From NCBI GenBank assembly GCA_017652265.1, contig JAGCBH010000037.1:1-64000 (forward strand): a stretch of DNA of 64,000 nucleotides. Direction: 5' to 3'. This stretch comes from a bacterium (lineage in GTDB: Bacteria; Cyanobacteriota; Vampirovibrionia; Gastranaerophilales; Gastranaerophilaceae). How positions within the stretch are numbered: position 1 is the first letter of the stretch; every line of letters starts with the position of its first letter. Below the pieces are notes generated by a model. That model saw only the letters and a list, made by a program, of their open reading frames with translations. It was not told the origin of the DNA and did no database searches. Made by a program: the position numbers and the translations under genes. This document shows, one piece after another, positions 25,842-33,780 of the stretch.

Positions 25842-26699
25842 CTATACAGCTGCAACAGCTTTTTTCTGCAATGCTGCACCAGGAATTGACTGCCAGTTTG
25901 CCGCCATGATTTTCTTGAATGATTTCAAAGCGGTGTCTTCCAATTCGCCAAGCTCTTCAGCTTCCATAATCAATTCTCTGAGCGGTAACAATGCTCTTTG
26001 GTCTCTTAAAACACCCAAAGCAGCAGCAGCACCTGCTCTTACTAATTCGTTTTCCGAACGGTTTTTCATAACATCAATTAATGCAGGAACAGCTTTTGGG
26101 TCATTCAATTTACCTAAAGAAGTTACGGCATAAATTCTAACATTAACCCATTCGTCGTAAAGCATATTTATAACCTTGTCAACAGCCTTCTTATTTCCTA
26201 TTTCGCCTAATGCTCTTGTTGCATCGCAACGTACATTAACTTTTTCGTGATCAAGTGAAGCAATCAACGCGTCAGTTGCAACATCGCCTATTTCTATCAA
26301 TGCATCAGTTGCCGTAATACAAACCTGAGCATTTTCATCATTCAACGCTTCAACAAGAGGTTCAACAACAATTGCACCGCCTAAACGGCCTAAAGCACGA
26401 GCAGCACGAACACGAACATCAACGTTTCTGTCCTCACGCAAAGATTCAATTAAATGAACCGTAGCTTTAGAATCACCTAACTCACCCAAAGCTCTTGCGG
26501 CATATAAACGAACCGATCCGTTTTTATCATTCTTTAAAACATCAATCAAAGGTTCAACAGCCTTTGAATCACCCATTTCACCAAGAATTCTTGCAGCATT
26601 GTATCTGACTTTTTCGGAATTGCTTGTTTTCAAATCTACTAATAACTCATCAAAAGTTTTCTTCACTTGTTTTTTCTTGCTGTTCACACTAATTGTCAT
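25842..26699 (-). CDS. HEAT-repeat protein (CpcE/NblB-like)
   Basis: A 285-residue protein made almost wholly of ~31-residue HEAT repeats with the pattern VRYNAARILGEMGDSKAVEPLIDVL, repeated about eight times through residue 250. This is the PBS-lyase type of HEAT repeat that cyanobacteria use in phycobilin lyases and NblB, but no phycobiliprotein or other photosynthesis gene is present, so here it more likely acts as a protein-binding scaffold. The start is ATG 26699 because GGAGGA lies six bases upstream; the frame continues to 26732 without such support. Single gene with its own GGCA-N19-CTTTAT promoter and terminator. Confidence 0.87.
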   Translation of the reverse strand: MTISVNSKKKQVKKTFDELLVDLKTSNSEKVRYNAARILGEMGDSKAVEPLIDVLKNDKNGSVRLYAARALGELGDSKATVHLIESLREDRNVDVRVRAARALGRLGGAIVVEPLVEALNDENAQVCITATDALIEIGDVATDALIASLDHEKVNVRCDATRALGEIGNKKAVDKVINMLYDEWVNVRIYAVTSLGKLNDPKAVPALIDVMKNRSENELVRAGAAAALGVLRDQRALLPLRELIMEAEELGELEDTALKSFKKIMAANWQSIPGAALQKKAVAAV

Positions 26700-27004
26700 T
26701 GATTTTCCTCCGACACAATAAATTATTTTCACTACACACTCTTATATAAAGTTTTTTGGAAATAATAAATTGCCTTTTTTAAATGAATTGTTAATTTTTA
26801 TTACATGTAATATTTTGGTTAAATGTTGTTTTAATTATTAAGGGTAAAACAAACACTTTATATTCTAAGAATAACATTTTTTATTACTGATTTCTAGTGT
26901 TTGAATGCATAATTCATAAAATAATTAAAATAATATTAATAAAAATGGTCGAAATTACACTTATTATTGAAATTCGTACCCTATACATTTTGTTACATTA
27001 ACTA
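26700..27004. other. 305-bp intergenic region between HEAT gene and kinase gene
   Basis: Very AT-rich. It holds the ribosome site and the GGCA-N19-CTTTAT site of the HEAT gene (26742-26774). The rest, about 26780-27004, shows no coding frame, RNA fold or clear terminator that I can support. Confidence 0.5.
26742..26774 (-). promoter_or_regulatory. GGCA-N19-CTTTAT promoter-like site (HEAT gene)
   Basis: Minus strand GGCAATT (26774-26768) and CTTTATATAA (26751-26742), 19 bases between GGCA and CTTTAT. Followed by GTGTGTAGTG (26739-26730), a sequence nearly repeated after the sites at 50644 and 34989. Ends 42 bases before the ATG. Confidence 0.65.
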
Positions 27005-28657
27005 CTATCGCCCGATAGTAATAGTAAAACACGTGCCCTTTCCAACCTCACTATTTACAGTAATTTCCCCGCCGTGCTTTTCTATAATCTTTGAACATAT
27101 CGCTAAACCCAAGCCGGTGCCCACACCTACGCCCTTTGTAGTAAATCCGACAGTAAAAATCTTATTTATTTTATCTTTAGGAATACCTTCTCCGTCATCC
27201 TTTATTTTTATAACCAGATTTTTATCGGTCACAAACGTAGTGATTTCAATAGTTCCGGTCTCTTTTATTGCCTGGCAGGCATTCATTAATATATTTGTAA
27301 AAACCTGGTTTAACATGTTCGGATAACATTTTACAAGCGGAATATTGCCGTAATTTTTAACTATATTAATTCTGTTTTTGGTCTCATGCCTGATAAGATC
27401 CAGCGTTAAATCCATTTCGCTGTTTATATCGGCTTCCTGAAGCTCAGCCTCATCAAGACGAACAAATCTTTTTAAAGATACCACTATATTATTTATTCTG
27501 TTTATAGCTTCCGCATCAAGCTTATTTATCTCATCAAGAGTCTCTGAAAATTCGTTATCATCCAGCTTTCGGATGATTTTTGCAATAAGCGCATTATTGG
27601 ATTTTATAGATGCTACAGGGGTATTAATTTCGTGTGCAACACCCGCAACCAGCAAACCTAAAGATGCCATTTTTTCGGAATTTATAAGCTGAATTTGTGT
27701 TTCTTTCAGTTCTTTAAGCGCCGATTTTAACTCCTCAACGGTCTTGAGATTTTTTTCATGGAGTTCTGTTCTCACAATAGCGTTTGCAAACTGAGCGGAA
27801 ATTGCCGTTAAAATTTCATTTTCATCCTCAATATTTCGCTGTTTTCGGGATAAAAGCACCAAAATACCTTTCAAATCGTTTGAATGAAAAATCGGAACGA
27901 TGGTTCTTAAAACAGGAGATTTAAAGGGCGCACATCCCTCATATTCGCAAAGTTTGTTTAAGACGGATATTTTATTTTTCTTTATATCAGCAACCGTATT
28001 TTCATCAAAAGCAACACTTTTAGGATACTTGAAACCGCTTCCTGCTGACTTTAAAGGACAAAACTTACCTTTCTCATATACCGCATAATAAACCCTGAAG
28101 GCTCCAAACATTGTCAAAACTTCGTTTAATACCGGTGCAAGAATTTTTTGAAAATCCAAAGATGTTGAAAATATGTTTGAAACTTTATTAATAAGCGCTA
28201 TTTTTACTGCCTGTGACTGCGCATCCGTTTTGGTTTTGGAAAGACTTGTGTTTTCTTCAAGCAATTTGGCATGCTCAGCACACAATTTTTTGTAATTTTC
28301 AGATAAAATATTATAATTATACTCTCCCGAAACATTATTAAAAAAGAGAATTGTGTAGTTTTGTTTCTTAATTGTTGAGATTTCGTAATAATTGTTTTCG
28401 GAATTTTCTGATAAAAAACTGGCTACTGCGGTAAAATTTTCACCTGAATTTACAGCCTGAAAAATAGGAGAAACCGCCTCAAGATTTTGGGTATCAAGCA
28501 TACAAATATCAAAATTAAAACTGTGCATAAACCTTTTAATATCAATGCTTTCGCCGAACATGCGTTTAAATACATTGTTCAGAAAAACGGCCTTAAAATC
28601 GCTGTTCAGAACAAGAACTCCCACATTATACTGATTAAAAAAACTGAATTTTTGCAT
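27005..28657 (-). CDS. Soluble hybrid PAS/GAF sensor histidine kinase
   Basis: A 550-residue kinase without membrane segments. An N-terminal PAS-like region (GVLVLNSDFKAVFLNN), a short coiled coil near residue 140, a GAF domain (~165-315), a coiled coil ELKSALKELKETQ, the H-box LVAGVAHEINTPVASIKSN and an HATPase with NQVFTNILMNACQAI, IKDDGEGIPKD and GTGLGLAICSKIIEKHGG. This His-Glu-Ile-Asn-Thr-Pro H-box group often senses redox or cytosolic cues. I start at ATG 28657, 12 bases after a strong -10; a TTG frame upstream to 28702 would begin before the promoter. No response regulator is adjacent. Confidence 0.88.
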   Translation of the reverse strand: MQKFSFFNQYNVGVLVLNSDFKAVFLNNVFKRMFGESIDIKRFMHSFNFDICMLDTQNLEAVSPIFQAVNSGENFTAVASFLSENSENNYYEISTIKKQNYTILFFNNVSGEYNYNILSENYKKLCAEHAKLLEENTSLSKTKTDAQSQAVKIALINKVSNIFSTSLDFQKILAPVLNEVLTMFGAFRVYYAVYEKGKFCPLKSAGSGFKYPKSVAFDENTVADIKKNKISVLNKLCEYEGCAPFKSPVLRTIVPIFHSNDLKGILVLLSRKQRNIEDENEILTAISAQFANAIVRTELHEKNLKTVEELKSALKELKETQIQLINSEKMASLGLLVAGVAHEINTPVASIKSNNALIAKIIRKLDDNEFSETLDEINKLDAEAINRINNIVVSLKRFVRLDEAELQEADINSEMDLTLDLIRHETKNRINIVKNYGNIPLVKCYPNMLNQVFTNILMNACQAIKETGTIEITTFVTDKNLVIKIKDDGEGIPKDKINKIFTVGFTTKGVGVGTGLGLAICSKIIEKHGGEITVNSEVGKGTCFTITIGR

Positions 28658-28669
28658 ACCCTTGACTGG

Positions 28670-28698
28670 ATTATAAAACAAATTTCCCGATATATCAA
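28670..28698 (-). promoter_or_regulatory. Sigma-70 promoter of the soluble kinase
   Basis: Minus strand TTGATA (28698-28693), 17 bases, TATAAT (28675-28670). Predicted leader is only about 5-6 bases (AAGGGT) before ATG 28657; this settles the start codon. Confidence 0.65.
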
Positions 28699-28719
28699 AC
28701 AAAAAATTGTTAAAAGTAC

Positions 28720-28747
28720 TTGCACAAATAAAAAAAACATATATAAT
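28720..28747 (+). promoter_or_regulatory. Sigma-70 promoter of the HU gene
   Basis: TTGCAC (28720-28725), 16 bases, TATAAT (28742-28747), 33 bases before the ATG at 28780. Divergent from the kinase promoter 22 bases away. Confidence 0.7.
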
Positions 28748-28779
28748 AAGAGTTGTACAAAAGAAAAGGAGTTTATATT

Positions 28780-29058
28780 ATGAACAAAGAAGAATTAGTA
28801 CAAGAAATTGCAAAAAAATCAAAAGTTACTCAAAAAGATGCATCAGAAGTTTTATCAGCTTTGATTGAAACTATCGAATCATCAGTTTCTAAAGGTCAAA
28901 AAGTAACTTTAGTTGGTTTCGGTACTTTCGAAGCTCGCAAACGTGCTTCTAGAATGGGCAGAAACCCACAAACTGGTAAAGAATTGAAGATCCCTGCAAG
29001 AACAGTTCCTGTATTCTCAGCAGGTAAGAAATTCAAAACTACAGTTAACGGCAAGTAA
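28780..29058 (+). CDS. hup: HU family DNA-binding protein
   Basis: A 92-residue histone-like protein that binds and bends DNA as a dimer and shapes the nucleoid. It has the full HU order: NKEELVQEIAKKSKVTQKDA, GQKVTLVGFGTFEARKRASR, and the DNA arm RMGRNPQTGKELKIPARTVP, where the intercalating Pro is present. The start at 28780 follows AAAGGAG by nine bases; the open frame further upstream is not used. Strong promoter, strong ribosome site and its own terminator fit high expression. Confidence 0.97.
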   Translation: MNKEELVQEIAKKSKVTQKDASEVLSALIETIESSVSKGQKVTLVGFGTFEARKRASRMGRNPQTGKELKIPARTVPVFSAGKKFKTTVNGK

Positions 29059-29081
29059 TTCTTGTAGTTCTAATAGTTTTT

Positions 29082-29114
29082 GGGCGCTTGAAGTTTCTTC
29101 AGGCGCCTATTTTT
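29082..29114 (+). terminator. Terminator of the HU gene
   Basis: Twelve base pairs (GGGCGCTTGAAG with CTTCAGGCGCCT, two G-T pairs) around TTT, followed by ATTTTT. Confidence 0.88.
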
Positions 29115-29124
29115 ATGCTTGGGC

Positions 29125-29153
29125 TTGATTTATAAAGATTTTTGTAATAATAT
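29125..29153 (+). promoter_or_regulatory. Promoter of rpsU
   Basis: TTGATT (29125-29130), 17 bases, TAATAT (29148-29153), about 58 bases before the rpsU ATG. Confidence 0.45.
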
Positions 29154-29211
29154 AACTCACGTAAGTACGAACACAGTATAAAATCGCTGATAAAGGTGGT
29201 GAAAAAAATAG

Positions 29212-29382
29212 ATGGCAGAAGTTAAAGTAGGCGAAAACGAAAGTATTGAAAGCGCTTTAAGAAGATTCAAGAAAAAAATCCAAAAAGCAGGAATTTTGTC
29301 TGAAATCAAAAAACGTGAAAGATATGAAAAGCCAAGCGTTAAAAGAAAACGTAAATCAGAAGCCGCAAGAAAACGCAAATAG
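29212..29382 (+). CDS. rpsU: 30S ribosomal protein S21
   Basis: A 56-residue, very basic protein of the small ribosomal subunit that helps initiation-site selection. The sequence [20 protein letters not shown] is followed by [20 protein letters not shown] and ends in a Lys/Arg-rich tail (SEAARKRK), which is S21 along its whole length. The ribosome site AAAGGTGGTG lies upstream of ATG 29212. Its last codons and stop are followed by a 12-base word (ATAGCGGATTTT) that recurs 138 bases on. Confidence 0.95.
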   Translation: MAEVKVGENESIESALRRFKKKIQKAGILSEIKKRERYEKPSVKRKRKSEAARKRK

Positions 29383-29528
29383 CGGATTTTCGCAAGGCTG
29401 AAGTGAGCGATAGCGAACGAAACGCCGTCCTGGTGAGTAATATGCCGAAGTGAAATAAATTGCGAATGCGATTTATGAAACGAAGTGCAAGGATTACGAA
29501 CTGCGGATAATCCAAGATAGCGGATTTT
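29379..29528 (+). repeat. G+C-richer insert flanked by a repeat of the rpsU 3' end
   Basis: ATAGCGGATTTT occurs at 29379-29390, including the rpsU stop codon, and again at 29517-29528. The 126 bases between are about 46% G+C by hand count, clearly above the surroundings, with short words of the type GCGAACGAA, CGAAGTG and TGCGAATGCG, and a GGATTA/TAATCC dyad near 29491-29512. No coding frame. The layout mirrors the insert after tRNA-Ile at 216-339, so both may belong to one class of intergenic element. Confidence 0.5.
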
Positions 29529-29549
29529 GAAGATATTAAATAGATAATT

Positions 29550-29583
29550 AAAACACCGTTCTTATATAAGAGCGGTGTTTTAA
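29550..29583. terminator. Bidirectional terminator between rpsU and ileS
   Basis: AAAACACCGTTCTT and AAGAGCGGTGTTTT form a 14-bp stem with one G-T pair around ATAT; A and T runs on both sides serve both strands. Confidence 0.85.
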
Positions 29584-29620
29584 AATATTAACTATTGTAA
29601 AAATATAAATTTCTTAATTT

Positions 29621-32425
29621 TTAACCTATTGCTTCGCGGCATTCATCGCAGATACCGTTTTCATCCAAATCACGGTATTTCCAGCAACGTTCGCATTTTT
29701 GTCCATGAGCTTTTGTTACCCAAACGGTGTAACCGTCTTCTGTATATTCGTTTAAAACGTCAGATGGAGCACTATCCGCAACATATGCCTGTGATGTAAT
29801 AAATATGTTGCAAAGTTCACTTTCATTAGCTTTTAAGACCGCAGAATCGTCTGATTTAACATAAACAGCAACCTCTAATGAGCTTCCTACCTTTTTATCA
29901 GCTCTTAAAGGCTCTATTGCTCTTGTTACAACTTCTCTTGCCTGCAGAATTTTCATAAAATCTTCTTCAAGTTTAATGTTATTCCATTCAGGTCTGACTT
30001 TAACCCAATCCGATAACAGGATACTTTCCAAACCGCCTTTTTGGCTTTCCGGAACGGACATCCACATATCTTCAGCCTGGTGCGGCATAACCGGCGTAAG
30101 CATTCTGATTAAGCTTTGCGAAATTTCATAAAGAACAGTCTGACAAGCTCGACGGGATAATGATTTTTTACCTGCAGTATAGAGCCTGTCTTTTACAATA
30201 TCAAGATAAAATGCACTCAGGTCAACCGCCGCAAAATTTTGAAGTGTTTGGAAATATTTGTAAAATTCATAGTTTTCAAAACTTTCAGACACTTGCTCAA
30301 CAACGTGATTAAGTTTGGAAAGAGCAAATCTGTCTAATGGTTTCAAATCTTCATACTTTACATAATCAGTTTCAGGGTCAAAATCATACAAGTTTCCAAG
30401 TAAGAAACGAACAGTATTTCTCGTTTTTTTGAAGATTTCAACAAGCTGTTTAATTATATTGTCACCAATTTTGGTATCATTTCTGTAATCAACAGATGCT
30501 GCCCAAAGTCTTAATATATCCGCACCATAATTTTTGATAATGTCATCAGGGCGAATGTAATTTCCTAATGATTTTGACATCTTACGACCGTCTTCACCGA
30601 ATACAAATCCGTGGGTAAGAACGGTTTTATAAGGGGCAATGCCCTCTGTTGCAATTGCTGTTAATAATGATGACTGGAACCAGCCTCTGTGCTGATCTGA
30701 GCCTTCCAGATACATATCAACAGGCGCTTTACCAAGTTCATCCGAACGGCGATTTACAACTGCTCTCCAGCTGATACCGGAATCAAACCAAACATCCATG
30801 ATGTCGTTTTCTTTTATAAAATGTGTCTTTCCGCATTTAGGACATTTGAAACCGGCAGGTAAAAGTTCTTCAACAGAACGTTTAACCCAAGCATCAGAAC
30901 TTTCTTTTTCAAAGATTTCTGCAACGTGTTCTATTGTTTCATCGGTTACAATAACTTCACCGCAATCCTCACAATAGAATACAGGAATAGGAACACCCCA
31001 CGCACGCTGACGGGAAATACACCAGTCAGTACGATTTTCAACCATGTTAGAAATTCTTGCTTCACCGCTTGCAGGTATCCATTTTACACCTTTAATTGCT
31101 TTTAAAGCCTCATCTCTGAATTTATCAACTTTAACAAACCATTGAGGTGTTGCACGGTAAATTACAGGTTTTTTACATCTCCAGCAATGCGGATAACTGT
31201 GCTGAATATCTTGTTGAGCCAACAACGCACCGCAATTTTGGAGTTTTTCTATAACAATTCCGTTACCTTTATAATAAGGAACACCGATTAAATCAGGATC
31301 TTTAACGCTTTCTGTCCAGATACCTCTTGCATCTAAAGGTGAAAATACTTCGATACCGTATCGGCAGCCGACTTCGTAGTCCTCTAACCCGTGTCCGGGA
31401 GCAGTATGTACAGCACCTGTACCTGCATCAAGAGTAACGTGTTCACCCAAGATTATCGGTGATTTTCTGTCAATTATAGGATGTCTCGTATTTAAAAGTT
31501 CCAAATCAGAACCAATACAAGAACCAATAACATTAATATCACTTTCTTCCCAACTTACGTCAGCCAGAAAACTTGCCAATAAGCCTTGCGCAATAACATA
31601 AACATCACCCTTGTATTCAAAGAATGTATATTCGAATTTCGGGTGCATTGAAATTGCCATATTAGAAGGAATTGTCCACGGAGTTGTCGTCCAGATAACC
31701 GAATATATTGAATTATTTGACGTTCCGATTAAACTTTGAATCTTCTTTGTACTTTCATCATCAAATTTAAATCTTACATAAATTGATGTTGATGTGTGAT
31801 CCGCATATTCAACTTCGGCTTCCGCCAATGCAGTTTCGCAAGATGCACACCAATAAACAGGTTTCAGACCTTTTTCTATATAACCTTTTTTGTACATTTC
31901 ACCAAATACTCTGACCTGTTCAGCCTCATATTCCGGTTTAATTGTCAAATAAGGATCTTCCCATTTGCCCCAAACACCAAGACGTTTAAATTCAGCTTCC
32001 TGTCCGCGCAGACTGTTTGCGGCATATTCTCTGCATTTTTCTCTTAATTGAGCAGGAGTTAAAGCGGAACGGCCGCCTTCAATATTTTTAACAACTTTAT
32101 TTTCGATAGGAAGTCCGTGACCGTCATAACCCGGTACAAACGGTGCATAGAAACCTTTTTGCGCTTTATATTTTGTCAGAATGTCCTTTAAAATTTTATT
32201 CATAGCCGTTCCGACGTGAATTTTTTCGGAACTCAAATACGGAGGGCCATCGTGTAAAATGAACGAATTTGTTTTATCTCTTTGGGCAAGATTTTTTTCA
32301 TAAATATTATTTTCTTCCCAGAATTTTTGAATTTCAGGTTCTCTTTGTGTTGCGTTAGCACGCATAGCCAGTGTAGTTTGCGGTAAATTTAATGTTTCTT
32401 TGTAATCTGCTTTTGTTTCTGTCAT
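29621..32425 (-). CDS. ileS: Isoleucyl-tRNA synthetase
   Basis: A 934-residue class I synthetase that charges tRNA-Ile. The editing domain region, WTTTPWTIPSNMAIS and DYRNDTKIG are recognisable, KMSKS is intact (GRKMSKSLGNYIRPDDII) and the C-terminus has the bacterial zinc finger CERCWKYRDL...CDEC. The HIGH motif is unusual: PPYLSSEKIHVGTAMNKILKD, so the last His is Thr73. Two bases separate it from the upstream symporter stop, so there is no room for a T-box leader; it is transcribed with the symporter or from inside it. Confidence 0.97.
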   Translation of the reverse strand: MTETKADYKETLNLPQTTLAMRANATQREPEIQKFWEENNIYEKNLAQRDKTNSFILHDGPPYLSSEKIHVGTAMNKILKDILTKYKAQKGFYAPFVPGYDGHGLPIENKVVKNIEGGRSALTPAQLREKCREYAANSLRGQEAEFKRLGVWGKWEDPYLTIKPEYEAEQVRVFGEMYKKGYIEKGLKPVYWCASCETALAEAEVEYADHTSTSIYVRFKFDDESTKKIQSLIGTSNNSIYSVIWTTTPWTIPSNMAISMHPKFEYTFFEYKGDVYVIAQGLLASFLADVSWEESDINVIGSCIGSDLELLNTRHPIIDRKSPIILGEHVTLDAGTGAVHTAPGHGLEDYEVGCRYGIEVFSPLDARGIWTESVKDPDLIGVPYYKGNGIVIEKLQNCGALLAQQDIQHSYPHCWRCKKPVIYRATPQWFVKVDKFRDEALKAIKGVKWIPASGEARISNMVENRTDWCISRQRAWGVPIPVFYCEDCGEVIVTDETIEHVAEIFEKESSDAWVKRSVEELLPAGFKCPKCGKTHFIKENDIMDVWFDSGISWRAVVNRRSDELGKAPVDMYLEGSDQHRGWFQSSLLTAIATEGIAPYKTVLTHGFVFGEDGRKMSKSLGNYIRPDDIIKNYGADILRLWAASVDYRNDTKIGDNIIKQLVEIFKKTRNTVRFLLGNLYDFDPETDYVKYEDLKPLDRFALSKLNHVVEQVSESFENYEFYKYFQTLQNFAAVDLSAFYLDIVKDRLYTAGKKSLSRRACQTVLYEISQSLIRMLTPVMPHQAEDMWMSVPESQKGGLESILLSDWVKVRPEWNNIKLEEDFMKILQAREVVTRAIEPLRADKKVGSSLEVAVYVKSDDSAVLKANESELCNIFITSQAYVADSAPSDVLNEYTEDGYTVWVTKAHGQKCERCWKYRDLDENGICDECREAIG

Positions 32426-32426
32426 T

Positions 32427-33674
32427 TTATTTCCTTTTTTCTTCTATAAATTTATTCATTTTATCGTAATCAAACTGATTTTCCCATTTTGCAATAACGG
32501 CAGTTGCAATACAGTTACCGATTAAATTAACTGTCGTTCTTCCCATATCAAGAATTTGGTCAATTCCCAGTAACACAGCAACGCCTAACAGCGGAATATC
32601 AAAACTTGCCAGGGTTCCTGCCAATACTATCAAAGACATCCTTGGAACACCTGCTACACCTTTACTTGTAAGCATCAAGGCAAGCATTATAACAATTTGT
32701 TGTTCAAGGGTAAGTGATAATCCTGTAATCTGCACCGAAAATATAACTGCAATTGCAAGATATAACGTACTTCCGTCAAGGTTAAACGTATAACCTGTCG
32801 GCATTACAAAACCTACAATATTTTTCGGAACACCAAAATTTTCCATAACCTCAATTGCTTTAGGAAATGCCGCCTCAGAGCTTGCTGTAGTAAAAGTTAA
32901 AAGCGCAGGCTCAGCTATTGCTTTAAGAAAATCTTTGACGGAAATTTTCACAATTTTGCACGTGACATATAGCAATATAACCAAAAATATCAATAATGTT
33001 GCATAAAGGCTGAATATAACATTAACGTAATTTGATAATATCTTTATACCGCAATTTCCGACAGTGTAAGCAATTGCTCCGAAAATACCCAAAGGTGCAA
33101 AATACATAACGTATCCCGTAAATTTGAACATTATTTCGCTCAAAGACCTTAAAACATTTAAAACAGGTTCCGCTTTTTCGCCAATAGCACAAATTGCAAG
33201 GGCAAAAAATATTGAAAATACTACTATCTGAAGCAGATTTCCCGTTGCCATCGCATCAACTATACTGGTCGGAAAAATATTTATAACCATGTCATAAAGC
33301 GAAGTGCTTGAATTTGTCGCAGCCATAAGTTCGGCTTCATGGAAATTAAAGTTCGGCGAACCTACGGAAAAACCGACGCCCGGTTTAAATACATTTGCCG
33401 CAACAAGACCGATTATGAGAGCAAAAGTTGTAACAACTTCAAAATAAACAATGGTTTTAAGTCCAAGTTTGCCTAATCCTTTGATACTTCCATGCCCGGC
33501 TATGCCTATTACAAGTGTTGCAAACAAAAGAGGAGCAATAATCATCTTGACCATGCGTAAGAAAATCATTGCAAGAGGATACATTTTAACACCGGAATCA
33601 GGCGAAATAACACCCAAAACAATTCCGGCTAAAAGCGCTATAAATATATATAGTGTAAGTCTGCTTTCTTTCAA
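32427..33674 (-). CDS. Dicarboxylate/amino acid:cation symporter (DAACS)
   Basis: A 415-residue secondary transporter of the GltP/DctA fold that takes up glutamate, aspartate or C4-dicarboxylates with H+ or Na+. The second hairpin and TM7-TM8 motifs are clear: TASSEAAFPKAIE, PTGYTFNLDGST, GVAGVPRMSL and GIDQILDMGRTTVNLIGN, where Asp and Arg bind the substrate carboxylates. The start is TTG at 33674, with GAGGAAAG upstream. It forms an operon with ileS. Confidence 0.93.
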   Translation of the reverse strand: MKESRLTLYIFIALLAGIVLGVISPDSGVKMYPLAMIFLRMVKMIIAPLLFATLVIGIAGHGSIKGLGKLGLKTIVYFEVVTTFALIIGLVAANVFKPGVGFSVGSPNFNFHEAELMAATNSSTSLYDMVINIFPTSIVDAMATGNLLQIVVFSIFFALAICAIGEKAEPVLNVLRSLSEIMFKFTGYVMYFAPLGIFGAIAYTVGNCGIKILSNYVNVIFSLYATLLIFLVILLYVTCKIVKISVKDFLKAIAEPALLTFTTASSEAAFPKAIEVMENFGVPKNIVGFVMPTGYTFNLDGSTLYLAIAVIFSVQITGLSLTLEQQIVIMLALMLTSKGVAGVPRMSLIVLAGTLASFDIPLLGVAVLLGIDQILDMGRTTVNLIGNCIATAVIAKWENQFDYDKMNKFIEEKRK

Positions 33675-33687
33675 TTCTCTTTCCTCA

Positions 33688-33715
33688 ATTTGATTATATT
33701 ATAAAAAGGCTCAAC
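33688..33715 (-). promoter_or_regulatory. Sigma-70 promoter of the symporter-ileS operon
   Basis: Minus strand TTGCTG, 16 bases, TATAAT, about 20 bases before the TTG start. Position of the boxes is by eye within a few bases. Confidence 0.5.
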
Positions 33716-33765
33716 AGCAAGCATTTATAAAAAAATATTTATTCTGAAACAAACTGTGTTTTTTA

Positions 33766-33774
33766 TGCTAAAAT
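33766..33774 (+). promoter_or_regulatory. Extended -10 promoter giving a leaderless mRNA
   Basis: TGCTAAAAT ends six bases before ATG 33781; no ribosome site fits between. Confidence 0.58.
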
Positions 33775-33780
33775 CAAACT

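Noticed and set aside
29157-29378. Minus-strand frame over rpsU
   Set aside because: Mirror of the S21 gene, which is unmistakable on the plus strand.
32426-32480. T-box leader for ileS
   Set aside because: Only one base separates the ileS ATG from the stop of the symporter gene; no leader space or T-box features.
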